Below are positions 55,267 to 64,000 of a stretch of DNA of 64,000 bases, piece after piece. The DNA lies in the NCBI RefSeq assembly GCF_002813425.1, contig NZ_PHUL01000001.1, positions 3,649,001 through 3,713,000 on the forward strand. Reading direction: 5' to 3'. This DNA comes from Cellulophaga sp. RHA19 (GTDB taxonomy: Bacteria; Bacteroidota; Bacteroidia; Flavobacteriales; Flavobacteriaceae). The notes beneath the pieces are model-generated. The model searched no databases. It had not been told where the DNA came from and saw nothing but the letters and a program-made list of their open reading frames with translations. Every line of letters starts with the position of its first letter. The first letter of the stretch is position 1. A program made the position numbers and the translations under genes.

Positions 55267-56046
55267 ATGAATTGTAAAAATTGTGCAAATAGTCTACAAA
55301 CAGACTATTCTTTTTGTCCAGATTGTGGTGCAAAAATTATTAGAAATAGACTTACTATTAAAAATTTACTTAGTGACATTACAGAGCGCTACTTTAACCT
55401 AGACAATACTTTTTTACGCACTTTTTTACATTTATTTACAAAACCAGATATTGTTATAAATGGTTATGTAAATGGCACAAGAAGAAAATACGTTAACCCT
55501 ATTAGCTATTTTGGTATTGCACTAATGTTAGCAGGGTTCTTAATGTTTTTTATGCGCAAGGTTTTTGATTTTGAAATGGATTTTGATGCTTTTGACCAAG
55601 GAATGAATCCTGAGTTTACTAAAAAAATGATGGATGTACAATATGATTACTCCTCCTTATTTTTTATAAGCTACATACCTATTTTTTTAATTGTAGGACT
55701 CATTACATTAAACAAAAGAAAACACATACTAGCTGAATATACAATTAGTGTAATTTATAGCTTAGCTCAATGGAGTATTTTGTCTTTTTTTACAAGTATG
55801 CTTATGATTACCTATTTCCCAGAATCATTCTTAAATTATAGTTTACTGCTTACCCTATTTTTAATTTTGTATTTTTTATACGTACAGCAAAAGTTGAATA
55901 AGTATTCTACTTGGCAAATAATTTACAAATCAGTATTGTTTACAGGTATATTTTTTACAATATTTATGGGGCTAATATTTTTTATAATGATAGTTGCTAT
56001 GGTTACAGGCCATTTAAATCCTGCAGATTTTGTTCCTGCAAAATAA
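55267..56046 (+). CDS. DUF3667 zinc-ribbon membrane protein
   Basis: A 259-residue membrane protein: an N-terminal zinc ribbon (CKNC at 3-6, CPDC at about 17-20), a cytosolic segment with the family text FLRTFLHLFTKPDIVINGYVNG, then about five membrane helices. The function of the family is unknown. It starts 1 base after cdaA, so it is cotranscribed. It may be involved in membrane or stress functions related to c-di-AMP, which is only a guess from position. Confidence 0.8.
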   Translation: MNCKNCANSLQTDYSFCPDCGAKIIRNRLTIKNLLSDITERYFNLDNTFLRTFLHLFTKPDIVINGYVNGTRRKYVNPISYFGIALMLAGFLMFFMRKVFDFEMDFDAFDQGMNPEFTKKMMDVQYDYSSLFFISYIPIFLIVGLITLNKRKHILAEYTISVIYSLAQWSILSFFTSMLMITYFPESFLNYSLLLTLFLILYFLYVQQKLNKYSTWQIIYKSVLFTGIFFTIFMGLIFFIMIVAMVTGHLNPADFVPAK

Positions 56047-56047
56047 T

Positions 56048-57823
56048 TTAAGCTACTTCATCTGCTACAAACTGTGCTTGGTAAAGATTGTAATAATAAC
56101 CTCCTTTTTTAAGTAACTCTTTATGTGAACCGCTTTCTATAATATTACCTGCATCCATAACAATAATTTTGTCCGCTTTTTTAATAGTTGCCAAACGGTG
56201 TGCAATAACAATAGATGTTCTGCCTTGCGTAATTTTCTCTGTCGCCTTTTGTATTAGTTGTTCTGAGTATGTATCTACAGAAGATGTAGCCTCATCTAAA
56301 ATTAAAATACTTGGGTTACTTACATAAGCACGTAAAAAAGCTAACAATTGGCGTTGTCCACTAGATAGCATAGTACCACGCTCTTTTACATTATACTGGT
56401 AATCATTAGGAAGACTTGTAATAAAATCGTGAACAGATATTTCTTGTGCTGCCTGTGTTATTGTGTCTAACGTTATATCTTCATTCTTTAAAGAAATGTT
56501 ATTTTCTATGGTATCAGCAAATAAAAATACATCTTGCAATACAACCGCTATTTTATCTCTTAATGATGCTAACTTGTAGTTTTTAATATCAACACCATCA
56601 ACCAAAATTTCACCAGAATTTATTTCGTAAAAACGGTTTAATAAATTTATAATGGTAGATTTTCCTGCTCCTGTAGCACCAACAATAGCTATTGTTTCAC
56701 CAGCTTTTACATCAAAAGAAATTCCGTGCAAAACCTCTTCTCCTTCTACATATCCAAAATGCACATTTTTAAAAGAGATGTCACCTTTTATAGATGGTTT
56801 CTCAAAAGATCCTTCATTTGTAATTGTGTCTTCTCTGTCTAATATTGCAAACACTCTATTAGCAGCTACCATACCCATTTGTAGTACATTAAATTTATCT
56901 GCTATTTGCCTTAATGGTCTAAATAACATTTGTGAGAGTTGTATAAACATAAATATGGTACCCAACTCATCTAGATCATTATTTAAAACAACACGTAAAC
57001 CACCGTACCATACAATTAAACCAATAGCTACAGATGAAACAATTTCTGCAATTGGAAAAAAGATAGAGTTGTACCAAACTGTTTTTAACCAAGCGTTTCT
57101 ATGTTTTTCATTTATAACTCTAAACTTTTCTTGCTCTACTTTTTCTCTGTTAAAAAACTGAACAATTTTCATTCCTGTTAAGCGCTCTTGTACAAAGGTA
57201 TTTAGGTTAGATACTTGCGCCCTAACATCTATAAAAGCAACCTTCATTGCCTTTTGAAAAACGCGTGTAGCATAGATTATTATTGGCATAATAGCAAAAA
57301 CTATAAGTGCTAATTTCCAACTATAAAATAGCATTACACCCGCTACAACTACCATTTTTAAAAGATCAGAAACAATCATAAAAAAACCTTGACTAAAGAT
57401 TTCTCCAATACGTTGTATGTCTGTGACTGCACGTGTTACTAGTAAACCTACCGAAGAATTATCATAATACTTCATTTTAAAACTAAGCATATGCTTAAAC
57501 AGTTTTATTCTAATATCTTTAATAACAGATTCTCCCAACCAGTTAGCGTAATACACAAATGAAAGCTGACTTAACACTTCTAAAATTAACACAACCATCA
57601 TTAAAACAATAATGTTTAACAACAATCCGTGATCTTTATTTTCTAAAGCTGTATTTACAATTTGCCTTAGTAAAATTGGACTTAAAACTGCAAAAGCAGA
57701 TAAGGATATTGCAGCAATTACAACACCATAAAAAGTAATTTTATACGGTTTTGTAAACTCTAGCAATCGTTTTAACAGCGTATAGTCAAACGCTTTTCCT
57801 GTATCTTTTTCTGTTTTAGCCAT
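56048..57823 (-). CDS. ABC exporter, MsbA-like fused permease/ATPase
   Basis: A 591-residue half-transporter: six membrane helices (about 25-320) followed by an ATPase domain with Walker A GATGAGKST, a Q-loop VLQDVFLF, signature LSSGQRQ, Walker B ILILDEATS and switch His in IAHRLAT. It works as a homo- or heterodimer to export lipid, drug or peptide; substrate unknown. It overlaps the truA gene upstream by 8 bases, so they are cotranscribed. Confidence 0.94.
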   Translation of the reverse strand: MAKTEKDTGKAFDYTLLKRLLEFTKPYKITFYGVVIAAISLSAFAVLSPILLRQIVNTALENKDHGLLLNIIVLMMVVLILEVLSQLSFVYYANWLGESVIKDIRIKLFKHMLSFKMKYYDNSSVGLLVTRAVTDIQRIGEIFSQGFFMIVSDLLKMVVVAGVMLFYSWKLALIVFAIMPIIIYATRVFQKAMKVAFIDVRAQVSNLNTFVQERLTGMKIVQFFNREKVEQEKFRVINEKHRNAWLKTVWYNSIFFPIAEIVSSVAIGLIVWYGGLRVVLNNDLDELGTIFMFIQLSQMLFRPLRQIADKFNVLQMGMVAANRVFAILDREDTITNEGSFEKPSIKGDISFKNVHFGYVEGEEVLHGISFDVKAGETIAIVGATGAGKSTIINLLNRFYEINSGEILVDGVDIKNYKLASLRDKIAVVLQDVFLFADTIENNISLKNEDITLDTITQAAQEISVHDFITSLPNDYQYNVKERGTMLSSGQRQLLAFLRAYVSNPSILILDEATSSVDTYSEQLIQKATEKITQGRTSIVIAHRLATIKKADKIIVMDAGNIIESGSHKELLKKGGYYYNLYQAQFVADEVA

Positions 57824-58568
57824 TCTTCTTAATAATATTTTCGGGGTACAAAACCTGCGTTAAATATAATGCTTTTGCTGGCACAGAGGTACCTGCCTCT
57901 GCCCTACTTTTACTTGCTATAATTGTGCGTATGTGGTCTACAGTAATTTTACCCGTGCCAACATCTAAAAGCGTACCAACAATGGCTCTTACCATATTAC
58001 GTAAAAACCTATCTGCAGTAATTGTAAACACAAATTTATCTTCTTTTTGTTCCCACACTGCTTTTTTAACATTACAGTAATAGGTTTTAACATCTGTTTT
58101 AGATTTAGAAAAACACTCAAAATCCTGTTTACCTAATAATAATTCGGCAGCTCTATTCATCTTTACAACATCTAATTGTTGCTTAACATAGTGTGCTGTA
58201 GACAAACTAAAAGGGTCTTTTTTATGTGTAACTAAATATTCGTAAGTACGTTCTGTAGCATTAAACCTAGCATGAGCATCTTCAGGAACCTCATAAATAT
58301 TTTGCACCGCAATATCATCTGGTAAAAAAGAATTTAACCTACGTATTAGATCTTTAGAGTCTGTTATAGTTACCACATTAAAATGTGCATACATTTGCTT
58401 AGCGTGTACACCAGCATCTGTTCTACCAGCACCCATTAAAGAAACTTTTTCTTTTAAAAGTGTACTAAATGCTTTTTCTAACTCTTCTTGTACAGTTATA
58501 GCGTTTGGCTGTATTTGCCATCCGTGGTAAACTGCTCCAAAGTATGAAAATGCCACAAAATATCTCAA
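57816..58568 (-). CDS. truA: tRNA pseudouridine synthase A
   Basis: A 250-residue cytosolic enzyme that makes pseudouridine at positions 38-40 of the tRNA anticodon arm. The catalytic Asp is in GAGRTDAGVHA; RFNATERTYEYLV and FLRNMVRAIVGTL are the usual flanking motifs. Start at ATG 58568. It is divergent from a phosphoesterase gene and coupled to the ABC exporter gene downstream. Confidence 0.96.
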   Translation of the reverse strand: MRYFVAFSYFGAVYHGWQIQPNAITVQEELEKAFSTLLKEKVSLMGAGRTDAGVHAKQMYAHFNVVTITDSKDLIRRLNSFLPDDIAVQNIYEVPEDAHARFNATERTYEYLVTHKKDPFSLSTAHYVKQQLDVVKMNRAAELLLGKQDFECFSKSKTDVKTYYCNVKKAVWEQKEDKFVFTITADRFLRNMVRAIVGTLLDVGTGKITVDHIRTIIASKSRAEAGTSVPAKALYLTQVLYPENIIKKNG

Positions 58569-58706
58569 ATTGAATTCCTATTTTTGTAAGCTACAAAGAT
58601 ACTTAATATAAGTAAGATTTTAGCAGCCAGTAAAACGTATTACTTTAATTTAAGATTAAATTATGCCGCTACTTCTTTTCAATTTTATAAAAACTAATTA
58701 ATTAGA

Positions 58707-59201
58707 ATGACAAAAATTTTATTACTGTCTGATACCCATAGCCATATTGATGATGCTATTTTAAAATACGTTAAGCAAGCTGATGAAGTTTGGCACGCCG
58801 GTGATATTGGTAGTTTAGATGTTACTGATAAAATAAAAGCTCTTAAACCTTTAAAAGGTGTTTATGGTAATATTGATGATGACAAAGCTAGACTAGAGTT
58901 TCCGTTAGACAATAAATTTATGTGTGAGAAGGTAGCAGTTTGGATTACACATATTGGAGGTTATCCAGATAAATATAATGTACGCATAAGAGAAGAGATA
59001 AAAGTAAATTCTCCTAAAATATTCATTAGCGGACACTCGCACATTTTAAAAGTTATGTTTGATAAAAAATTAAACTTATTACATATGAACCCTGGCGCCT
59101 GTGGCAAACACGGTTTTCATCAAGTACGTACTATGCTCCGCTTTACAATAGATGGCGAGGACATAAAAGATTTAGAAGTAATAGAACTTGGCAAAAAATA
59201 A
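58707..59201 (+). CDS. YfcE/MJ0936 family metallophosphoesterase
   Basis: A 164-residue calcineurin-like phosphoesterase with all metal-binding motifs: SDTHSH, HAGDIG, GNIDD, THIGG and SGHSH. Members cleave phosphodiesters or cyclic nucleotides; the natural substrate is not known. Cytosolic, normal length. It is divergent from truA, with 138 bases of gap, and followed by a 165-base AT-rich gap before the AraC gene. Confidence 0.92.
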   Translation: MTKILLLSDTHSHIDDAILKYVKQADEVWHAGDIGSLDVTDKIKALKPLKGVYGNIDDDKARLEFPLDNKFMCEKVAVWITHIGGYPDKYNVRIREEIKVNSPKIFISGHSHILKVMFDKKLNLLHMNPGACGKHGFHQVRTMLRFTIDGEDIKDLEVIELGKK

Positions 59202-59366
59202 ATTTTAAGTAATATCACAAATTTTGCTTTTAACAGGGTGACAAATAATTATTTATAATTTTTATATAACTCGTGTTTTTTTATATTTACAATAACAAAC
59301 CATAATATTAATATTAGACGAGTATATACCAAACTTACATTATTAACCACATATTTTCCCCAATTT

Positions 59367-60200
59367 ATGATTAATAACTCTAAAATTACTGTTGTAGATT
59401 TAGAAACCTACAAAGTAGACCCTGAAATACATAATAATAAAAATTTTTATAAAATATGTATTATTCACCCCAAAAGTAAATTACATTACCCTAGTAAAAC
59501 TATAACTATAGATAAAACAGTTTTAGTTTTTACAAATCCGTCATTAGTTTACAAATGGGAACCCATATCTGATGAACAAATAGGATACTCTTGCTTATTT
59601 AACCCTACTTTTTTAGCTAAAAACACAAACGATTTAGAAAAAAAATGTCCTTTATTTAAATTAGGATCCAATAATATTTTTTATTTAAATAATGAGCAAG
59701 AAAAACACGTTACAACTATTTACAAAAAAATAGAAGCAGAATTAAAAAGTAGCTATAAAAATAAAGATGCTGTAATAAGTAACTATATAAGTTTATTAAT
59801 ACATGAAGCTCTTAAACTAGAGACAAATTCAGAAAACAACAATCCTAAATGTGCAGCATCTAGAATTACTTCTTTGTTTTTTGAACAATTAAATAAACAG
59901 TTTCCTATAAAAAATACAAACACATGTATTACTTTAAAATCTCCTAAAGACTTCTCAGAAAACTTATCTATACATATTAATCATTTAAACGACTCTGTAA
60001 AAAGTATTACAGGTAAATCTACATCTACTCACATAAAAGAAAAATTAATTGCAGAAGCAGAAAATATGCTTTACAATACAGATTTAAATATATCTGAAGT
60101 TGCATATTGCTTAGGTTTTAACTATCCAAATAACTTTAGCAAGTTTTTTAAAACAAACACAGGTAAATCTCCTTTAGAATACAGAACTGTTATTCTTTGA
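59367..60200 (+). CDS. AraC family transcriptional regulator (paralogue of 938-1843)
   Basis: A 277-residue regulator with the AraC-type double HTH at about 215-275 (HIKEKLIAEAENML, then ISEVAYCLGFNYPNNFSKFFK). The N-terminal domain and central text (ASRITSLFFEQLNKQFPI, LKSPKDFSENL, IHINHLN) match the regulator at 938-1843 along the full length, so the two derive from one duplication. No SDR gene accompanies this copy; a small BamE-like gene follows at 60287. Target unknown. Confidence 0.88.
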   Translation: MINNSKITVVDLETYKVDPEIHNNKNFYKICIIHPKSKLHYPSKTITIDKTVLVFTNPSLVYKWEPISDEQIGYSCLFNPTFLAKNTNDLEKKCPLFKLGSNNIFYLNNEQEKHVTTIYKKIEAELKSSYKNKDAVISNYISLLIHEALKLETNSENNNPKCAASRITSLFFEQLNKQFPIKNTNTCITLKSPKDFSENLSIHINHLNDSVKSITGKSTSTHIKEKLIAEAENMLYNTDLNISEVAYCLGFNYPNNFSKFFKTNTGKSPLEYRTVIL

Positions 60201-60286
60201 TTTTTATATGCTATGGTTTGATTTTGATACTTTTTTATAAGAATCAATATTTAATTTTACTAAACCAAACCCATATATAGTCTTTT

Positions 60287-60478
60287 ATGATTAATGATAT
60301 TGAACTAAAAGGAAGAACTAAAACCGAAGTTCTTAACCTTTTTGGCTCTCCTACAAAGGGAGCAATTACTAATGTTTGGACGTATAAAATAACGTCTAAC
60401 AATTTAGATAAAGAAATAACTATTTATTTTGACCCAGAAAACGGAAAAGTGCTTTTATACGATTATGAAAAGGTATAA
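60287..60478 (+). CDS. Small BamE/SmpA-like protein
   Basis: A 63-residue protein with the BamE/SmpA-type fold pattern: LKGRTKTEVLNLFGSPTKG helix-turn, then VWTYKI and a closing hairpin ITIYFDPENGKVLLYDYEKV. Unlike BamE it has no signal peptide or lipobox, so it is probably cytosolic or a free-standing module, or translation begins further upstream. It follows the AraC gene by 86 bases and ends just before a strong bidirectional terminator. Confidence 0.6.
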   Translation: MINDIELKGRTKTEVLNLFGSPTKGAITNVWTYKITSNNLDKEITIYFDPENGKVLLYDYEKV

Positions 60479-60483
60479 AAAGT

Positions 60484-60511
60484 AAAAAACCCGGGAACAA
60501 CCCCGGGTTTT
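60484..60511. terminator. Bidirectional terminator between convergent genes
   Basis: AAAACCCGGG (60486-60495) pairs perfectly with CCCGGGTTTT (60502-60511) around a 6-base loop. The stem is GC-rich for this genome, and T tracts follow on both strands, serving the small BamE-like gene and the convergent DUF4293 gene. Confidence 0.88.
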
Positions 60512-60539
60512 ACGCACTAATATAACTAAGATGTTAGGT

Positions 60540-60950
60540 TTAACGCAAGCGATCAACAGATTTTACAAGATCTTCATCCTTTTTAATGAACCTATTGGCT
60601 AACACTAAAAATACGATAGAAAATAGTGGAATCAACATCCCAATACCCTTCTCAGAAACAACAGTTTCTCCGGATAAGTTTAGCGATCGGGAAACGAAAA
60701 ATCCTAGTATAAAAAGATTACATATCATATTCAACCTGTTTAAAACAAATTGATTTTTTCTATTTCTAAATAATAAAATGGACAAAAAAGCTAATATAGC
60801 AGATATATAAAAAGCAATAGAAATGTACATTTCATCTCTAGCAAAAATAATAGTTCCGTTGTCTAATGTCCATAAGCTAGCAAAAAAAGGAAGCACAGCT
60901 GCCAAGACAACTACTACTAATAAAAAAACAGTTTGTATTCTCTGAATCAT
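60540..60950 (-). CDS. DUF4293 membrane protein
   Basis: A 136-residue protein with four membrane helices in the compact arrangement of DUF4293, starting MIQRIQTVFLLVVVVLAA. It is conserved in Bacteroidota next to rho. Function is unknown. Start chosen at 60950, where the family begins; an upstream ATG at 61001 adds a Lys/Phe-rich stretch that does not match the family. It is divergent from rho. Confidence 0.85.
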   Translation of the reverse strand: MIQRIQTVFLLVVVVLAAVLPFFASLWTLDNGTIIFARDEMYISIAFYISAILAFLSILLFRNRKNQFVLNRLNMICNLFILGFFVSRSLNLSGETVVSEKGIGMLIPLFSIVFLVLANRFIKKDEDLVKSVDRLR

Positions 60951-61063
60951 TTTTTTCTTTTTTTGAAAAAACAAAAATAGCGTCTTTTTAAGATTTATCA
61001 ATGAAATATTAAAAATAATTTGTAATATTGCTACAGAATATTAGTAATATCGCTTACCGACAG

Positions 61064-61077
61064 GGACTTTCAAGTCC
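61064..61077. promoter_or_regulatory. GGACTT/AAGTCC palindrome in the rho leader region
   Basis: GGACTT and AAGTCC form a perfect inverted repeat separated by TC, 71 bases upstream of the rho ATG. It could be an operator for a dimeric protein or, as RNA, a small hairpin. No promoter box with an exact TAnnTTTG was found near it; TAATATTG at about 61023 is a one-mismatch candidate. Confidence 0.3.
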
Positions 61078-61147
61078 AAATAAGTACCCAAATTACACAC
61101 TTCAAGATTTCATATTTTTCAACAAAGTATAACTTATTCAACATTAC

Positions 61148-62812
61148 ATGTTTGAGATTTCCGATTTAAAAGCAAAAAAGCTTCCTGAGTTACAGGATAT
61201 TGCAAAAGGTTTAAATGTTCCTAAGTTTAAAACATTAAAAAAACTAGATTTAGTTTATCAAATTTTAGATGTACAAGCAGCTAACCCTAAAGCGGTAGAA
61301 GAAGTTGTTGTAAAAGAACCTAAAAAAACTGAAGAAAAACCTGTTGCTAAGGCAAAAACTGCTGAAAAACCTAAACCACGCCCTGTAAAAAGAGAGCGCG
61401 TTTTAAGAGAAAAGCCTAAGCCAAAAGCAAAAGAAGAAACAACTACTGAAGAAGAAAAAAAGGAACCAGCTGCAAAAAAAGCTCCTCTTCCTAGAAAAGC
61501 GCCCGTAGCAAAAACTGCTAAGCCAACTACTTCTCCAGAAAAAAAACCTGTACATAGGAACTCACCTCAGCAGGGACTAAAAAATAACAATCAGCACAAA
61601 AACCAAAACAAAAAACCACAACATCAAAAAAACCAAAGAGACAAGAGTAATTTTGATAAAGACTTAAAAAATAGGTATAAAGAACCAGAATTTGAGTTTG
61701 ATAGTATTATTGCTAGTGAAGGTGTTTTAGACATTATGCAAGATGGTTATGGTTTTTTAAGATCGTCTGATTATAACTACCTTTCTTCTCCTGATGATAT
61801 TTATGTGTCACAATCACAAATTAGATTATTTGGTTTAAAAACAGGAGACACAGTATTAGGAAATGTACGCCCACCAAAAGAAGGTGAAAAGTATTTTCCG
61901 CTTATTAAAGTAAATAAAATTAATGGTATAGATCCACAAGTTGTGCGTGACCGTGTTTCTTTTGAACATTTGACACCATTATTTCCTCAAGAAAAATTTA
62001 ACCTTGCAGACAGGCAAAGTAATATTTCTACAAGAATTATAGATTTGTTTTCACCAATTGGTAAAGGACAACGTGGTATGATCGTTGCACAGCCAAAAAC
62101 TGGTAAAACGATGCTTTTAAAAGACATAGCTAACGGTATTGCTGCAAACCACCCAGAGGTTTATCAAATTGTATTATTAATTGATGAACGCCCGGAAGAG
62201 GTTACAGATATGCAACGAAATGTACAAGGAGAAGTAATTGCTTCTACCTTTGACAAAGAACCATCTGAACACGTACGTGTAGCTAACATTGTACTAGAAA
62301 AAGCAAAGAGGTTAGTAGAATGTGGCCATGATGTGGTTATTTTATTAGATTCTATTACACGTTTAGCAAGAGCATACAACACAGTACAACCTGCATCTGG
62401 TAAAGTATTAAGTGGTGGTGTAGATGCCAACGCTTTAAACAAACCAAAACGTTTCTTTGGAGCTGCTCGTAATATAGAAGGTGGCGGATCATTATCTATT
62501 ATAGCTACAGCACTTACTGAAACCGGTTCTAAAATGGACGAGGTTATATTTGAAGAATTTAAAGGAACTGGTAATATGGAGCTTCAGTTAGATCGTAAAA
62601 TATCTAACAGAAGAATATTCCCTGCTATTGACCTTACATCTTCTAGTACACGTAGAGATGATTTACTACTAGATAAAGAAACTATACAACGTATGTGGAT
62701 TATGCGTAAGTATCTTGCAGACATGAACCCTGTAGAAGCTATGGAGTTTATAGAGCAACGTTTTAAACAAACAAAAAACAACGAAGAGTTTTTATTGACA
62801 ATGAATCAATAA
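61148..62812 (+). CDS. rho: Transcription termination factor Rho
   Basis: A 554-residue hexameric RNA helicase that ends transcription. Rho N domain (about 1-40; [15 protein letters not shown]), then a Lys/Pro/Glu/Gln-rich insertion of about 115 residues (about 55-170), the cold-shock-like RNA-binding domain ([20 protein letters not shown]), and the ATPase with Walker [33 protein letters not shown] and the Q-loop region GGVDANAL. The long basic insertion is usual in Bacteroidota Rho and probably adds RNA contacts. The gene is flanked by the DUF4293 gene and ends at a strong terminator. Confidence 0.97.
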   Translation: MFEISDLKAKKLPELQDIAKGLNVPKFKTLKKLDLVYQILDVQAANPKAVEEVVVKEPKKTEEKPVAKAKTAEKPKPRPVKRERVLREKPKPKAKEETTTEEEKKEPAAKKAPLPRKAPVAKTAKPTTSPEKKPVHRNSPQQGLKNNNQHKNQNKKPQHQKNQRDKSNFDKDLKNRYKEPEFEFDSIIASEGVLDIMQDGYGFLRSSDYNYLSSPDDIYVSQSQIRLFGLKTGDTVLGNVRPPKEGEKYFPLIKVNKINGIDPQVVRDRVSFEHLTPLFPQEKFNLADRQSNISTRIIDLFSPIGKGQRGMIVAQPKTGKTMLLKDIANGIAANHPEVYQIVLLIDERPEEVTDMQRNVQGEVIASTFDKEPSEHVRVANIVLEKAKRLVECGHDVVILLDSITRLARAYNTVQPASGKVLSGGVDANALNKPKRFFGAARNIEGGGSLSIIATALTETGSKMDEVIFEEFKGTGNMELQLDRKISNRRIFPAIDLTSSSTRRDDLLLDKETIQRMWIMRKYLADMNPVEAMEFIEQRFKQTKNNEEFLLTMNQ

Positions 62813-62832
62813 CAAACAACTTTACTACATAC

Positions 62833-62868
62833 AAAAATCCTACTAATTAATTTTAGTAGGATTTTTTA
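62833..62868 (+). terminator. Terminator of rho
   Basis: AAAAATCCTACTAA (62833-62846) pairs with TTAGTAGGATTTTT (62853-62866) over 14 bases around a 6-base loop and runs into T residues, starting 21 bases after the rho stop codon. Confidence 0.9.
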
Positions 62869-62933
62869 TTTCTTGATTTTCAGAATACTACAAAAAAGTG
62901 ACTATATTTATGCGACCGTAAAACCCAATACTT

Positions 62934-63569
62934 ATGATGACCAATAAAATGAAAGCTTTTTACTTTATCTTATCATTATCAATACTAGTAGTTAGTAGTT
63001 GTGAAAGTCCTAAAAAGCAACAGGAAGAACATCCAGAACCAGCCAAAGAAGTAAAACCACCTTCTGAAATAATAAGCACAAAAAAAGCTCAGACTCTTTT
63101 TGATAGCTACTCTAAAAGAAGAGCTCCACTAATACAAGAATATGAAGACAAGTTAGATCCTAGTACAACTTTTGATGTTGCTAGATATGGTTATTACGAC
63201 CTTGAAACTTTAAAAAATTACATTGCATTTATAGAGCAAGAAGCCAAAAAAGCAGATGTAAAAATTAGCACCTTACGATTTTACCTAGCTAATTACCCGG
63301 ACAGCAAAGAATATAAGCACCCTAAACAAAATACATTTTTTATAGCACCTACAACCACTGTAGACGGTAAAGAGTATCCATTTTCTGTAATTACAGATGG
63401 TAAAACATACAAACCAAAGTTTTTAAAAGATAACTTTATTATAAAACCATTTGAGAAAACTACCACAGAAGAGGCTTCTTTTTTTCCTAATATTTCATTT
63501 TTTAATGAAGATGACGAGCAGAGTTTAATTCTGAATGAATTTGGTTTATTTCCACCCCCTTACAATTAG
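62934..63569 (+). CDS. Hypothetical lipoprotein
   Basis: A 211-residue lipoprotein of a family not recognised by name. The signal ends in VVSSC (Cys23), followed by a Pro/Glu/Lys-rich linker. The mature part has a Tyr-rich YGYYDLETLKNYIAFIEQEA helix, a RFYLANYPDS motif and a Pro-rich end. It is 6 bases ahead of a membrane-protein gene, so both are probably cotranscribed. Start is uncertain: ATGs at 62934, 62937 and 62949 are possible, and the last would give a shorter signal. Confidence 0.75.
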   Translation: MMTNKMKAFYFILSLSILVVSSCESPKKQQEEHPEPAKEVKPPSEIISTKKAQTLFDSYSKRRAPLIQEYEDKLDPSTTFDVARYGYYDLETLKNYIAFIEQEAKKADVKISTLRFYLANYPDSKEYKHPKQNTFFIAPTTTVDGKEYPFSVITDGKTYKPKFLKDNFIIKPFEKTTTEEASFFPNISFFNEDDEQSLILNEFGLFPPPYN

Positions 63570-63575
63570 AAATTA

Positions 63576-64000
63576 ATGCCAAATATAACATTATACATTA
63601 TTTTATTTTTTTACGCTTTAACGTTAGCTATTGCACTATGGCGTTATCCTAAATATTACAATACAGCATTAAAATATTATCCTATCCTAATAGCATATAC
63701 ACTTGCATCAGAAGCAATTGGTATTGCTATTAGGATATATCCAGATTCAATAATGTTACCTATATCCAAGTTTTACCAAAACTACAATAGACCTATTTAT
63801 AACGTATTTAACATCATATTTTTTTTATATTTTTTTAATCTTTATAAAAACTACACAGATAGTCTTGCTCTAAAAAAATATATAAAAATTGGAAGCTCCT
63901 TATTTATAGCAATTAGTATCTCAAATATTTTTACACAAGACTTCCTTACAGACGGACAAATACTAACTTATGTTACTGGTGGGTTTTTATTGATACTGAT
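63576..64000 (+). CDS. Membrane protein, partial at the window end
   Basis: ATG at 63576 opens a frame that stays open to the end of the window (141 complete codons). The start MPNITLYIILFFYALTLAIALW and later segments (YYPILIAYTLASEAIGIAI, IIFFLYFF, SLFIAISISNIF) form at least four hydrophobic helices. The family is not recognised by name. It follows the lipoprotein gene by 6 bases. The C-terminus lies outside the window. Confidence 0.75.
   Translation, partial: MPNITLYIILFFYALTLAIALWRYPKYYNTALKYYPILIAYTLASEAIGIAIRIYPDSIMLPISKFYQNYNRPIYNVFNIIFFLYFFNLYKNYTDSLALKKYIKIGSSLFIAISISNIFTQDFLTDGQILTYVTGGFLLIL

Noticed and set aside
56652..57161. 169-codon plus-strand frame inside the ABC exporter gene
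   Set aside because: It is antisense to the Walker A and permease region of a complete exporter; no family resemblance.

Overview
The window is chromosomal DNA from a Bacteroidota member, very probably a marine member of the Flavobacteriaceae. The evidence is the low G+C content, two SusC/SusD pairs, a one-polypeptide hybrid two-component sensor, many lipoproteins with Bacteroidota-style signal peptides, TAnnTTTG-type -7 promoter boxes, and lineage markers such as BT_3928-family, DUF1599, DUF4293 and DUF3667 proteins and a Rho factor with a long basic insertion. No tRNA, rRNA, CRISPR array, insertion sequence or prophage was seen.

Layout, left to right. (1) 81-1843: AraC-type regulator and SDR oxidoreductase on the minus strand. 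(2) 2029-11428: a hybrid two-component sensor followed by a SusC/SusD pair with no enzyme genes. The 665-base gap between them holds direct repeats, a promoter box and a possible 32-residue membrane peptide. (3) 11794-18614: a GbsR-type regulator, RND adaptor, RND pump, outer-membrane factor and TetR regulator, forming a multidrug-type efflux operon with a regulator at each end. (4) 18611-24712: a DUF5916 outer-membrane-type protein divergent from an OmpR-type kinase/regulator pair and a coiled-coil secreted protein. The divergent promoter region carries two groups of GTTAA direct repeats spaced exactly 11 bases.

(5) 24745-38748, minus strand: a polysaccharide utilisation locus with two GH92 alpha-mannosidases, a GH20 beta-hexosaminidase, a GHL-type TIM-barrel lipoprotein, a CBM9-like protein and SusC/SusD. 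The enzymes fit degradation of mannose- and GlcNAc-containing glycans such as N-glycans. (6) 39022-40823: a divergent LytS/LytTR two-component pair, the only nearby regulator. (7) 40967-48773: five tightly packed genes for a secreted cytochrome-associated set: PSCyt1/DUF1549/DUF1553 lipoprotein, Tat-exported DUF1501 protein, Tat-exported NHL beta-propeller, a small binding lipoprotein, and a membrane DUF2231-like/cytochrome/LRR/binding-module fusion. The last two end in the same two-module tail as the GH20 enzyme, linking this set to the glycan locus. This is the best candidate in the window for an undescribed system.

(8) 48770-64000: mostly housekeeping. Minus-strand clpS, prmA, tpiA, a GyrI-like and a PH-like gene, a BT_3928-family gene and DUF1599; plus-strand folP, cdaA and DUF3667; minus-strand ABC exporter and truA; then a YfcE-type phosphoesterase, a second AraC regulator paralogous to the first, a BamE-like small protein, DUF4293, rho, a lipoprotein and a membrane protein cut by the window end.

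All functional calls come from reading motifs and from knowledge of the families. No database search or structure prediction was run.
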